From Streptomyces sp. I05A-00742 (GTDB taxonomy: Bacteria > Actinomycetota > Actinomycetes > Streptomycetales > Streptomycetaceae): a stretch of DNA of 64,000 nt. Positions within the stretch are counted from its first letter, which is position 1. Every line of letters begins with the position of its first letter. The position numbers and the translations under genes were made by a program. Shown piece by piece: positions 8,951 to 16,731 of the stretch. The DNA is taken from positions 1 through 64,000 of the forward strand of contig NZ_JABETO010000012.1 of NCBI RefSeq assembly GCF_013055795.1. The letters are read 5' to 3'. Below the pieces are notes generated by a model, which was not told the DNA's origin, searched no databases, and saw nothing but the letters and a program-made list of their open reading frames with translations.

Positions 8951-9658
8951 GTGGCCGATACGCATGTGCTCTTCGTCGAGGACGACGACGTGATCCGCGA
9001 AGCGACGCAGCTCGCCCTCGAACGGGACGGCTTCGTCGTCACCGCGGTGCCCGACGGGCTGCTGGGTCTTGAGCGGTTCCGGGAGCAGCGCCCGGACATC
9101 GCCCTGCTGGACGTGATGGTCCCGGGCCTGGACGGCGTCAGCCTGTGCCGGCGCATCCGCGACGAGTCCACCGTCCCCGTGATCATGCTGTCCGCGCGCG
9201 CGGACTCCATCGACGTCGTCCTCGGCCTGGAGGCCGGCGCGGACGACTATGTGACCAAGCCCTTCGACGGCGCCGTGCTGGTCGCCCGGATCCGGGCCGT
9301 GCTGCGCCGCTTCGGCCACGCCGGCGGCGCGGCGGGGGCCGGGGGCGACGAGCACGGCGGGATCGAGGGCGGTGGCCTGCTGCGCTTCGGCGACCTGGAG
9401 GTCGACACGGAGGGCATGGAGGTCCGCAAGGGCGGCGAGCCCGTCGGCCTGACCCCGACCGAGATGCGGCTGCTGCTGGAGTTCTCGGCGGCCCCGGGCA
9501 CCGTGCTCTCCCGGGACCGGCTGCTCGAACGCGTCTGGGACTACGGCTGGGGCGGCGACACGCGCGTGGTGGACGTCCATGTGCAGCGGCTGCGCGGCAA
9601 GATCGGTCAGGACCGCATCGAGACGGTCCGCGGTTTCGGTTACAAACTCAGAGGCTGA
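8951..9658 (+). CDS. cseB: OmpR/PhoB-type response regulator CseB
   Basis: 235 aa from GTG 8951. The receiver domain has an acidic cluster (EDDD), phospho-acceptor Asp54 (LLDVMVP) and Lys103 (VTKPF). A Gly-rich hinge of about 25 residues leads to a C-terminal winged helix (TPTEMRLLLEF, GGDTRVVDVHVQRLRGKIG). It is expected to bind the sigE promoter when phosphorylated by CseC. It lies 16 bp after cseA and 44 bp before cseC. Confidence 0.96.
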   Translation: MADTHVLFVEDDDVIREATQLALERDGFVVTAVPDGLLGLERFREQRPDIALLDVMVPGLDGVSLCRRIRDESTVPVIMLSARADSIDVVLGLEAGADDYVTKPFDGAVLVARIRAVLRRFGHAGGAAGAGGDEHGGIEGGGLLRFGDLEVDTEGMEVRKGGEPVGLTPTEMRLLLEFSAAPGTVLSRDRLLERVWDYGWGGDTRVVDVHVQRLRGKIGQDRIETVRGFGYKLRG

Positions 9659-9702
9659 GACTCCGTGACCCGCCCCCACCCGGTCGAGGAGTTCTCCACG
9701 CC

Positions 9703-11001
9703 ATGGTGAAGCTCGCCCTCCGCAGCGGACTGCGCTGGAAGGTCAGCCTCGCCATCGCGGGCGTCGGCGCGCTGGTCGCCGTGGCGCTGAGCCTGGTCGT
9801 GCACAACGCCGCCCGCGCCTCGATGATCAACAGCAGCCGTGACGTGATGGACCAGCGCATCCAGCTGGCCGCGCGGTACTACGACTCCAACAACCGGACG
9901 ATGCTGCACGCCAGGGTCGACGACCCGGCGCTCCCCAAGCAGCTGCGGGAGGCCGCCTCGCTCGGGCAGCGCGCCACCTACGTCCAGGACAGCGACGGCT
10001 CCGCCCCGCAGGTGTGGGCGGCCGTCACGGTGCGCAACGGCAAGATCCTCTCGATCCACCAGCCGTTCCAGGACCGGCTGAAGATCCTCGACGAGATGGA
10101 CCGGGCGCTGATCATCGGCTCGGTCTCGGTGGTCCTGGGCGGCTGCGCCCTGGGCATCCTCATCGGCGGCCAGCTCTCCCGGCGGCTCCGCAAGGCGTCC
10201 GCCGCCGCGCGCAAGCTCGCCGACGGCGACCGCGAGGTCCGGGTGCGGGAGGCCATCGGCGGGCGGGTCCGCGACGAGACCGACGATCTGGCCCGGGCCG
10301 TGGACGGCATGGCCCAGGCGCTCCAGGACCGGCTGGAGGCGGAGCGGCGGGTCACCGCCGACATCGCGCACGAGCTGCGCACCCCCGTCACCGGCCTGCT
10401 CACCGCCGCCGAGCTGCTGCCCCCGGGCCGGCCCACCGAGCTGGTCAGGGACCGCGCCCAGGCGATGCGGACGCTGGTCGAGGACGTGCTGGAGGTGGCC
10501 CGGCTGGACGGGTTCGCCGAGCGGGCCGAGATGCAGGAGATCGAACTCGGCGAGTTCGTGGTGCGCCGGGTGCGGACCTTCTCGCCCGACGCCCGCGTCA
10601 CCGTCGTCCGCCACGCGTACGTCTCCACCGACCCCCGGCGCCTGGAGCGCATCCTGGGGAACCTGCTGGCCAACGCCGCCAAGCACGGCAGGCCGCCCAT
10701 CGACGTCACCGTCGAGGGCCGGGTGCTGCGGGTGCGCGACCATGGCCCGGGCTTCCCCGAGGATCTGCTGCGGGAGGGGCCCAGCCGCTTCCGCACGGGC
10801 AGCGAGGACCGCGCGGGCAAGGGCCACGGCCTGGGCCTGACGATCGCCTCGGGCCAGGCCCGGGTGCTCGGCGCCCGGCTGAACTTCCGCAACGCGGACC
10901 CCGAGGCGGAGGGCGGGGGCGGCGCGATCGCGGTGCTGTGGCTGCCGGAGTCGTCGCCGACGAGCACCGGGAGCTTCCCGGTCATCCGGGTGCCGGACTG
11001 A
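9703..11001 (+). CDS. cseC: Sensor histidine kinase CseC
   Basis: 432 aa. Two membrane segments (about 14-34 and 136-157) bracket an extracytoplasmic sensor of about 100 residues, followed by HAMP (about 155-210), an H-box with His223 (ADIAHELRTPVTG), an N-box (NLLANAAKHG) and a G-box (GHGLGLTIA). CseC senses envelope damage, such as that caused by cell-wall antibiotics, and phosphorylates CseB. ATG 9703 is the first plausible start in frame after cseB, with a GAGGAG stretch upstream. It seems somewhat shorter at the N-terminus than the S. coelicolor protein as I remember it. Confidence 0.95.
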   Translation: MVKLALRSGLRWKVSLAIAGVGALVAVALSLVVHNAARASMINSSRDVMDQRIQLAARYYDSNNRTMLHARVDDPALPKQLREAASLGQRATYVQDSDGSAPQVWAAVTVRNGKILSIHQPFQDRLKILDEMDRALIIGSVSVVLGGCALGILIGGQLSRRLRKASAAARKLADGDREVRVREAIGGRVRDETDDLARAVDGMAQALQDRLEAERRVTADIAHELRTPVTGLLTAAELLPPGRPTELVRDRAQAMRTLVEDVLEVARLDGFAERAEMQEIELGEFVVRRVRTFSPDARVTVVRHAYVSTDPRRLERILGNLLANAAKHGRPPIDVTVEGRVLRVRDHGPGFPEDLLREGPSRFRTGSEDRAGKGHGLGLTIASGQARVLGARLNFRNADPEAEGGGGAIAVLWLPESSPTSTGSFPVIRVPD

Positions 11002-11071
11002 CGGAGAGCCCCCGGCGGTCCCCGCTAGAGTTCCGTGCCGCAACTGAAAGCACGGAGGAGCAGGGGGATTC

Positions 11072-11911
11072 ATGGGGCTCAAGGGACGGCTCGGGAACGT
11101 CGGCGGGGCGCTGGGCCAGGCGGCGAGCGCCGGCCGGGCGGCCGCGGAACGCGCCGCGACGGCCGGGCGGGAGGCGGCCGGCCGGTCCACGACGGCGGGG
11201 AGGGCGGCGGCGGACGCGGGACGCGACCGGATGGCCGCCGGCGGGGACTGGGTCATGGAGGCCCTGGCGCGCATCGGCGCCCCGCAGGCACCGGCCACCG
11301 AGCCCTGGGAGGTCTCCCTCGGCAAGCTGATCAGCAGCCACCCGCTGGTCCCGGACGCGCTGGCGAAGCCGCTCAAGCTCCTCAACCGGTTCGGCGCGGT
11401 GCGCGTCGGCCCCGACTCCGTCGGCTTCGACAGCGACGACATCCCGTGGGACAAGGTCACCGAGATCCGCATGATCGGCGGCTACCGCTCGCTGACGAAG
11501 GAAGTGATCGACGGGGCCTTCGACGGCGTCCGGCGCGTCCTGATCGCCGTCCCGGGCCGCGACTGGGTCCTGGACCGGGTCTCGGAAGCCCTCACCTCGC
11601 TCCTCTTCCGCCGCCTGCGCGGTGCGGACGAGTCGGGCACGGTGCAGGACGTGCTCGTGCCCGGCGAGATCGTGTACCGGGGCTCGCTCGGCCGGAAGAA
11701 GACCTGCCCCGCGAGCCTCTACCCCATCGCGTTCCTGCTCGGCAGCCCCGAGGTCGTGCACGGCCTCCTCACCACGGCCGAGGCCCACGGCGTCACGGTC
11801 GTCCGCCCCGAGGGCGGCCTGGACGTCGTGGAGCTGGCGGTGCTCAGGGAGCTGGAGGCGCGGGCCGGCGGCCAGGGCAAGACCCTGTCCCCGGCCGGCG
11901 GCGCCGAATGA
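11072..11911 (+). CDS. Conserved hypothetical protein with Ala/Arg-rich N-terminus
   Basis: 279 aa, no recognised family. Residues 1-60 are Ala/Gly/Arg low complexity with a heptad-like AxxAGR pattern that could form an amphipathic helix. The rest looks like a globular alpha/beta protein (WEVSLGKLISSHPLVPDALAK, FDSDDIPWDKVTEIRMIGGY). The WDKVTEIRMI segment resembles PH-like domains that read 'site of interaction' strands, but this is weak. AGGAG lies well placed before ATG 11072. It follows cseC by 70 bp on the same strand and ends at a strong terminator, so it may be read with the sigE operon. Confidence 0.75.
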   Translation: MGLKGRLGNVGGALGQAASAGRAAAERAATAGREAAGRSTTAGRAAADAGRDRMAAGGDWVMEALARIGAPQAPATEPWEVSLGKLISSHPLVPDALAKPLKLLNRFGAVRVGPDSVGFDSDDIPWDKVTEIRMIGGYRSLTKEVIDGAFDGVRRVLIAVPGRDWVLDRVSEALTSLLFRRLRGADESGTVQDVLVPGEIVYRGSLGRKKTCPASLYPIAFLLGSPEVVHGLLTTAEAHGVTVVRPEGGLDVVELAVLRELEARAGGQGKTLSPAGGAE

Positions 11912-11933
11912 CGCCCGCCCCCTGAGACACCGC

Positions 11934-11963
11934 GGGCGGGGAACCCGCATGGGTTCCCCGCCC
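11934..11963. terminator. Terminator between convergent genes (11072 gene and M23 peptidase)
   Basis: Perfect 13-bp inverted repeat GGGCGGGGAACCC / GGGTTCCCCGCCC with a GCAT loop, 22 bp after the stop of the plus-strand gene and 25 bp beyond the stop of the minus-strand peptidase gene. Confidence 0.9.
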
Positions 11964-11988
11964 GGGGGTCACGTCGGCTCGGCCGACG

Positions 11989-12714
11989 TCAGAGCTTCTC
12001 GCCGTGGGCGCTCAGAACGCCGAGCGGCTCGACGGAGGTGCCGTAGTTCGGCGTCGTCCGGATCTCGAAGTGCAGGTGCGGACCGGACGAGTTGCCGGTG
12101 GAACCGGACAGACCGATCTGCTGGCCGGTGGTCACGGTCTGGCCGACCTGCACCGCGACGGACGACAGGTGGGCGTACTGCGAGTACGTGTTGTCGTCGT
12201 GCTTGATCACGATCGCGTTGCCGTAGGCGGCGCCGTCGCCGCCACCGTTCGCACCGGCCTTGACGACGGTGCCCTTGTGCACGGCCTTCACGGCGGTGCC
12301 GCTGGGCACGACCAGGTCCTGGCCGCTGTGCTTGTTGGCCCACATGGCGCCGTCCTTGCCGAACGGCTGGCCGATCACATAGCCGTCCACCGGCTTCACC
12401 CAGGCGTCGGCCAGGTTGCGGACCTGGGAACGGTCGGCCCGCTCCTTGTCGGCCGCGCGCTCGGCCTGCTTCGCCTTCTCGGCCTCGGCGGCCTTCACGG
12501 CGCGCTCCTTGTCGGCGACCTTCTTCTGCGTCTCGGCCTGTGCCTTCAGCGACTCCCCGAGGGTCGTCGCGGAATCGGCGGACAGTGCGGACATCTCGTG
12601 CACGACGGGCTCCGCGGCCAGCGCCACGCCCGCACCCAGTGCCAGCGACGCCCCCAGGCCGACGGCCAGAGTGGTGGCGGTGCGGCGGGTACGGAAAACG
12701 GTGCGCTTCGACAT
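11989..12714 (-). CDS. Secreted M23 (LytM-type) peptidoglycan endopeptidase
   Basis: 241 aa. The signal peptide ends at ALAAEP (about residue 34), followed by a charged coiled coil (about 50-98, Lys/Glu/Ala-rich) and a LytM domain. Zinc ligands and catalytic residues are intact: H129 and D133 (HSGQD), H182 (YAHL), and H213/H215 (GPHLHFE). These enzymes cut cross-bridges in peptidoglycan. GGAGG at 12724-12728 precedes ATG 12714. A hairpin abuts this ribosome binding site (see 12730-12770). Such envelope genes are typical SigE or c-di-AMP riboswitch targets, but I found neither a clear SigE promoter nor a ydaO-type element upstream. Confidence 0.93.
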   Translation of the reverse strand: MSKRTVFRTRRTATTLAVGLGASLALGAGVALAAEPVVHEMSALSADSATTLGESLKAQAETQKKVADKERAVKAAEAEKAKQAERAADKERADRSQVRNLADAWVKPVDGYVIGQPFGKDGAMWANKHSGQDLVVPSGTAVKAVHKGTVVKAGANGGGDGAAYGNAIVIKHDDNTYSQYAHLSSVAVQVGQTVTTGQQIGLSGSTGNSSGPHLHFEIRTTPNYGTSVEPLGVLSAHGEKL

Positions 12715-12729
12715 AAAGAAAAACCTCCA

Positions 12730-12770
12730 GGCAGGGATCGATCCCGGCTGCGGACCGGGATCGCCCTACC
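12730..12770 (-). promoter_or_regulatory. 5' leader hairpin abutting the ribosome binding site of the M23 peptidase gene
   Basis: Arms 12740-12747 and 12755-12762 (GATCCCGG / CCGGGATC) form a perfect 8-bp stem with a 7-nt loop. Outside them GGCAGGG (12730-12736) pairs with CCCTACC (12764-12770) with one mismatch. The hairpin ends 2 nt from the Shine-Dalgarno sequence. The rest of the 343-bp gap to the divergent Trypco2 gene shows no other gene. Confidence 0.55.
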
Positions 12771-13057
12771 TTGATAGCCGCCGCTTCCCGCCCCGGCCAA
12801 GTGCCCTTTCTACGGCCATTCCTAGTAGTGACCGGGAGGGTATTCAGTCCATTGCCCCCCGGAATTCCGGGACCGCTCCCCGCGATTCCGGAGAACACTT
12901 CCCTGCTAATTCGCTTAGTACTCCCGAAATCCCCTGTGTGCCTTGTCACCGGCCCGGGACCTCCGCCTCGCCCGTTTCGGGACCAAGGACCCCCCGCCGC
13001 CGGTACGCTCCCGGTCAACACCCGTGTACGCACCGCGACGACCAGGGGGCCCAGGAC

Positions 13058-13408
13058 ATGACCGACGCATCTCCCTTCGAAGGCATCGAGCTCGCGGAGG
13101 CCGTCGAGGCCATCCGCACCGGCCTCACCAGCGCCGCCGCCACCGGCGCCGGCAAGGACCTGGGCTTCGAGGTCGGCGACATCACCATGGAGTTCGGCAT
13201 CGAGATGCGCCGCGAGCACAAGGGCTCCGGCAAGGTCCGCGCCTGGGTCGTCGACGCGGGCGTGGACGCCACCCGCGGCTCCTCCCGCACCCACAAGGTG
13301 ACCTTCACCCTCACCCCGAAGGACATGCGCACCGGCGACGGCTGGAAGGTCGGCAACCAGCGGCCCGGCGGGGTGTCGAACTTCGGGACGGTGGAGCCGG
13401 GACAGTGA
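13058..13408 (+). CDS. Trypsin-co-occurring domain 2 (Trypco2) family protein
   Basis: 116 aa. The pattern ELAEAVEAIRTGLTSAAATG, then LGFEVGDITMEFGIEMRREH, VRAWVVDAGVDATRG and THKVTFTLTPKD matches the Trypco2 family: a small helix plus beta-sheet domain found beside trypsin-like proteases in predicted conflict systems. ATG 13058 has CCAGGA upstream. Its TGA overlaps the GTG of the trypsin-NACHT gene by 4 bp, so the two are translated together. Members have been proposed as partners or substrates of the neighbouring protease; that role is inference here. Confidence 0.88.
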   Translation: MTDASPFEGIELAEAVEAIRTGLTSAAATGAGKDLGFEVGDITMEFGIEMRREHKGSGKVRAWVVDAGVDATRGSSRTHKVTFTLTPKDMRTGDGWKVGNQRPGGVSNFGTVEPGQ

Positions 13409-16400
13409 CGCCCGAGGACCGGGTGGTCGCGGTCCTGGGCGTGCGGCAGGGCAGCGGGGTGCTGCTGACGCCGGAGCTGATCCTCACCAGCGGCCACGTC
13501 GTCTCCCCCGGGACCGCCACCGAGGCGATAGCCCTGGGCAACCGTGAGCCCACGGCCTGCACCGTCGTGTGGTCCGGCGCGGCCGAGCAGTGCGACGCGG
13601 CCCTGCTGCGCGCCCACCGCCCCCTCGTCGACCCGGACGCGCTGCCCCAGCTGCGCTGGGGCGTCCTCTCCACCCGCGAGCCCGTCCCCGGCTGCCAGGC
13701 CCTCGGCTTCCCCGACGTCGAACGGTCCGCCGCGGACGACCTCGACATCGCCCAGGTCCCCGGAACCCTCCTCCCCGGCGCCGCCCGCGTCCGCGGCCGC
13801 TCCGTCCTGCGCACCGACCACCACCCGCCGGCCCCCGTACGCCCGGGCGCCTCGCCCTGGTCGGGCCTCTCCGGCGGCCCGGTGTACGCCGGGCCGCTGC
13901 TGGTGGGCGTCGTCGCCGAGGACCGCGAGGGCTGGCAGCACTCCGCCATCGAGGCCGTCCCGCTCTTCCAGATCCTCGGCAAGCCCGGCTTCACCGCCGC
14001 CCTCCGGAAGCACTGGCCCGACCGGCCCGAGGCGATCCCCCTGCACTTCCCGCGCGTGGACGACTTCGCCTACGAGGCGCGGTACGCGGCGGCGGTCAAG
14101 GCCCGCTACAGCCGCCTGGAGGTGTTCGGCCTCGACGACCTGGGCGAACACGAGAAGCGCTGGGACCTCGACACGGCGTACCTGAGCCTCCAGGCGGAAG
14201 CCGCCCCCGGCCGCGACCGGCTCCCGCAGGAGCCCCGCCGCGTCGAGGACCTGCTGGCCATGCACCCCCGCGCGATCCTCCGCGGCGAGGCCGGCGCCGG
14301 CAAGACGACGCTGGTGTGGTGGCTGGCCTCGCACGCCGCCTGCCAGACCCTGCCGAGGAAACTGGCCGCCCTGAACGGCCTCGTCCCCTTCGTCGTCCCC
14401 ATGCGCCGCCTGGCCGCCCTCGGCATCACCGGCCCCTCCCCGGCCCAGCTGCCCGCCATCGCCATCCAAGAGGACGGCATGCCCGACGGCTGGGCCGGCC
14501 GCATGCTCGACTCCGGGCGCGTCCTCCTCCTGGTCGACGGCCTGGACGAACTCCCCCGCACCGACCGCGCCCCCGCCCGCCAATGGCTCGACGAATTCCT
14601 CCGCCGCTACCCGCAGACCCGCTGCCTGGCCACGGTCCGGCCGCGCGCCGTCGAGGACGGGTGGCTGGAGTGGCAGGGCTTCGAGGAGCTACGGCTGCTG
14701 CCGATGAGCGACGCGGACATCCAGGAGTTCGTGACGGCCTGGCACAACGCGGCGCGTCTGGGCAGACACGGGGAGGAACGCGACCGTCTCGACGAGCTGG
14801 AGCGCGACCTGAAGCTGGAGTTCCAGCGCAACAAGGTACTGCGCGACCTGGCGCGCACCCCCCTGCTGTGCGCCGTCATATGCGCCCTGCACCGCCGCCG
14901 CAGCGGCCTCCTGCCCCACACCCGCTGGGCCCTCTACCGCGCCGCCCTCGCGATGCTCCTCGGCAACCGCGACGTCCGCCGGGGCATCGGCAAGCCCGAA
15001 GGCATCCAGCTGGAGGCCGAGGACGGCCAGCTCCTTCTCCAGCACATCGCGATCTGGCTCGTCCGGAACGGGCAGACGGAACTCACCCGCAAACAAGCGG
15101 TCCGCCAGATCGAATTGGCCATGCGCGGCATGCGGCAACTCCGGGCGCATTCGCCCGACGACCTGATGGACCACTTGCTCAACCGCAGTGGCCTCCTTCA
15201 GGAACGCACGGCGGATTCCATCCAGTTCATCCACCGCACGTTCCAGGATTTCCTGGCGGCGAAGGAATTCCAGGATTCCGACTCGCTGGAGGAATTGCTC
15301 AGCCACGCGGCGGAGGAGCAGTGGCGGGACGTCATCCGGCTGGTGATCGGCCACTGCAACCGGCGCGAGGCGGAGAAGGTGATCCAGAACCTGATCGGGG
15401 CGGGTGACACGGCGACGGGGCGTGCGACGCGGTGGGCGCTGCGCACGCTCGCGGCGGAATGCGCGCAGGGGGCAGGGACGCTGGACGATTCGGTGTACGA
15501 GGAGGTGTGGGCCGGGGTGCGGGAACTGGGGCCGCCGGACACCTTCCAAGAGGTCATGACGCTGTCCTCGCTGGGCCGGGAGGCGCTCACCGTCATTCCC
15601 GGGCCCGACGGCCTGAACAACGGAGCGACGTCCGCCTACGCCGTCGTTCTGGGGCTTCTCGGCCCTGAGGCGATTCCCATGCTGCATCGCTACGGGAAGG
15701 CCGGTTCGGGGGAGGTCCGTGGACATGTGGTCGACGCCTGGGGGCTTATGCCCGCGGCACGGTACGCGGAGGACGTCCTGGCCCGCATGCGTCTCGACGA
15801 CGTCGAAGTGGCGGTCAGCTCACCCAAGCAGGGCGCGCTGCTGCCGGCTCTCGGTCCCATCGGGCAATTCCGCTTCACCGGGAATCTCTGCGAGGAAACC
15901 CTCCGCTCGGCCTTGCGGGGCCGGACGGTCAGGAAGGTGTCCGTCGTCGGCAACACCGGGCTGACACATCTCGGCTTCCTGGACGAGTGTCCGGAGATCG
16001 AGGAGGTCTCCGTGACGCGCTGCCCGGCACTGCGCGACATTTCCGCACTGGCGGGCCTGCCGCTGAAGCGCCTCAGCCTGTTCGGTCACGGCCTCTCCCG
16101 CACAGCGCTGGGCGTACTGGCGGGCCTTCCGGAACTCGCCAGGCTCCAACTGGACAATCCCGGGGACGTTGGCGGAAGGATTCCCGCACCGCTCCCCCGC
16201 GTCACGTTCCTCCACGTCAGGGAGACCGTCCACGATCTGTGGCTCGACGGTATCGAAGCCTGGACCGAGCTGCGCAGCCTCGTCGTTTACGACCGGCTCG
16301 CCGATCCGGACGACCTCGGCCGACTCGGCGGCATCCCTCACTTCGAGCATCTGATCCTGTCGGACGACGCTCTCGGCGACCGGGAGCCGACCGTTCGGCT

Positions 16401-16656
16401 GCACCGCGTCCGCAAGGCGACCCTCCGCATGGAGAAAGCCGTCCTCACCGTGCCTCTCCACGAGCTCCTCCCGGAACTGGAGGAGCTCACCCTGCACGTC
16501 GCGACCCCCTCCCGAATGCCCGTCCTGGACCTCGACGTCCTCCACCGTCTCCCCGGCCTGGCCGTCACCGTCCAGACCGTCAACGGCACCGTGGGCGTCC
16601 GCGACGCCGACCGGTTCGCCGGACGCCTGGGATTCGACGTCAAGCGGATCTGGTGA
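13405..16656 (+). CDS. Trypsin-like protease - NACHT NTPase - leucine-rich-like repeat protein
   Basis: 1083 aa from GTG 13405. Residues 1-200 are a chymotrypsin-fold serine protease with a complete triad: H31 (TSGHVV), D64 (EQCDAALL) and S156 (GLSGGPV). Residues about 285-450 are a NACHT NTPase with Walker A GEAGAGKTT (294-302) and Walker B LLLVDGLDEL (374-383). A helical winged-helix/arm region follows, ending in the NACHT-typical IHRTFQDFLAAKEF. The C-terminal 300 residues carry degenerate leucine-rich-like repeats (DISALAGLPLKRLSLFGHGL, LAGLPELARLQLD). This is the architecture of a bacterial NLR-like sensor: repeats detect a trigger, NACHT oligomerises, the protease is the effector. Cytoplasmic, as no membrane segment is seen. 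Immunity to phage is inferred. Confidence 0.93.
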   Translation: MTPEDRVVAVLGVRQGSGVLLTPELILTSGHVVSPGTATEAIALGNREPTACTVVWSGAAEQCDAALLRAHRPLVDPDALPQLRWGVLSTREPVPGCQALGFPDVERSAADDLDIAQVPGTLLPGAARVRGRSVLRTDHHPPAPVRPGASPWSGLSGGPVYAGPLLVGVVAEDREGWQHSAIEAVPLFQILGKPGFTAALRKHWPDRPEAIPLHFPRVDDFAYEARYAAAVKARYSRLEVFGLDDLGEHEKRWDLDTAYLSLQAEAAPGRDRLPQEPRRVEDLLAMHPRAILRGEAGAGKTTLVWWLASHAACQTLPRKLAALNGLVPFVVPMRRLAALGITGPSPAQLPAIAIQEDGMPDGWAGRMLDSGRVLLLVDGLDELPRTDRAPARQWLDEFLRRYPQTRCLATVRPRAVEDGWLEWQGFEELRLLPMSDADIQEFVTAWHNAARLGRHGEERDRLDELERDLKLEFQRNKVLRDLARTPLLCAVICALHRRRSGLLPHTRWALYRAALAMLLGNRDVRRGIGKPEGIQLEAEDGQLLLQHIAIWLVRNGQTELTRKQAVRQIELAMRGMRQLRAHSPDDLMDHLLNRSGLLQERTADSIQFIHRTFQDFLAAKEFQDSDSLEELLSHAAEEQWRDVIRLVIGHCNRREAEKVIQNLIGAGDTATGRATRWALRTLAAECAQGAGTLDDSVYEEVWAGVRELGPPDTFQEVMTLSSLGREALTVIPGPDGLNNGATSAYAVVLGLLGPEAIPMLHRYGKAGSGEVRGHVVDAWGLMPAARYAEDVLARMRLDDVEVAVSSPKQGALLPALGPIGQFRFTGNLCEETLRSALRGRTVRKVSVVGNTGLTHLGFLDECPEIEEVSVTRCPALRDISALAGLPLKRLSLFGHGLSRTALGVLAGLPELARLQLDNPGDVGGRIPAPLPRVTFLHVRETVHDLWLDGIEAWTELRSLVVYDRLADPDDLGRLGGIPHFEHLILSDDALGDREPTVRLHRVRKATLRMEKAVLTVPLHELLPELEELTLHVATPSRMPVLDLDVLHRLPGLAVTVQTVNGTVGVRDADRFAGRLGFDVKRIW

Positions 16657-16661
16657 CGCGA

Positions 16662-16696
16662 CCGGCCCCGGAACCGTCACACGGTCCCGGGGCCGG
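16662..16696. terminator. Terminator between convergent NACHT gene and clpC
   Basis: 16-bp inverted repeat with one mismatch (arms 16662-16677 and 16681-16696) and a CAC loop, 5 bp after the NACHT stop and 35 bp beyond the clpC stop. Confidence 0.88.
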
Positions 16697-16731
16697 CAGC
16701 CCTGCTCAGCAAGCGCTACGCGCGAGCCACC

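Noticed and set aside
9145..11001. A single long plus-strand frame that seems to fuse sequence under cseB to CseC
   Set aside because: The first 186 codons overlap cseB in another frame and have Arg/Pro-rich shadow composition. The kinase begins at ATG 9703.
12715..12960. c-di-AMP (ydaO-type) riboswitch upstream of the M23 peptidase
   Set aside because: The conserved blocks I know for this class are absent on the leader strand. Only a simple hairpin is present.
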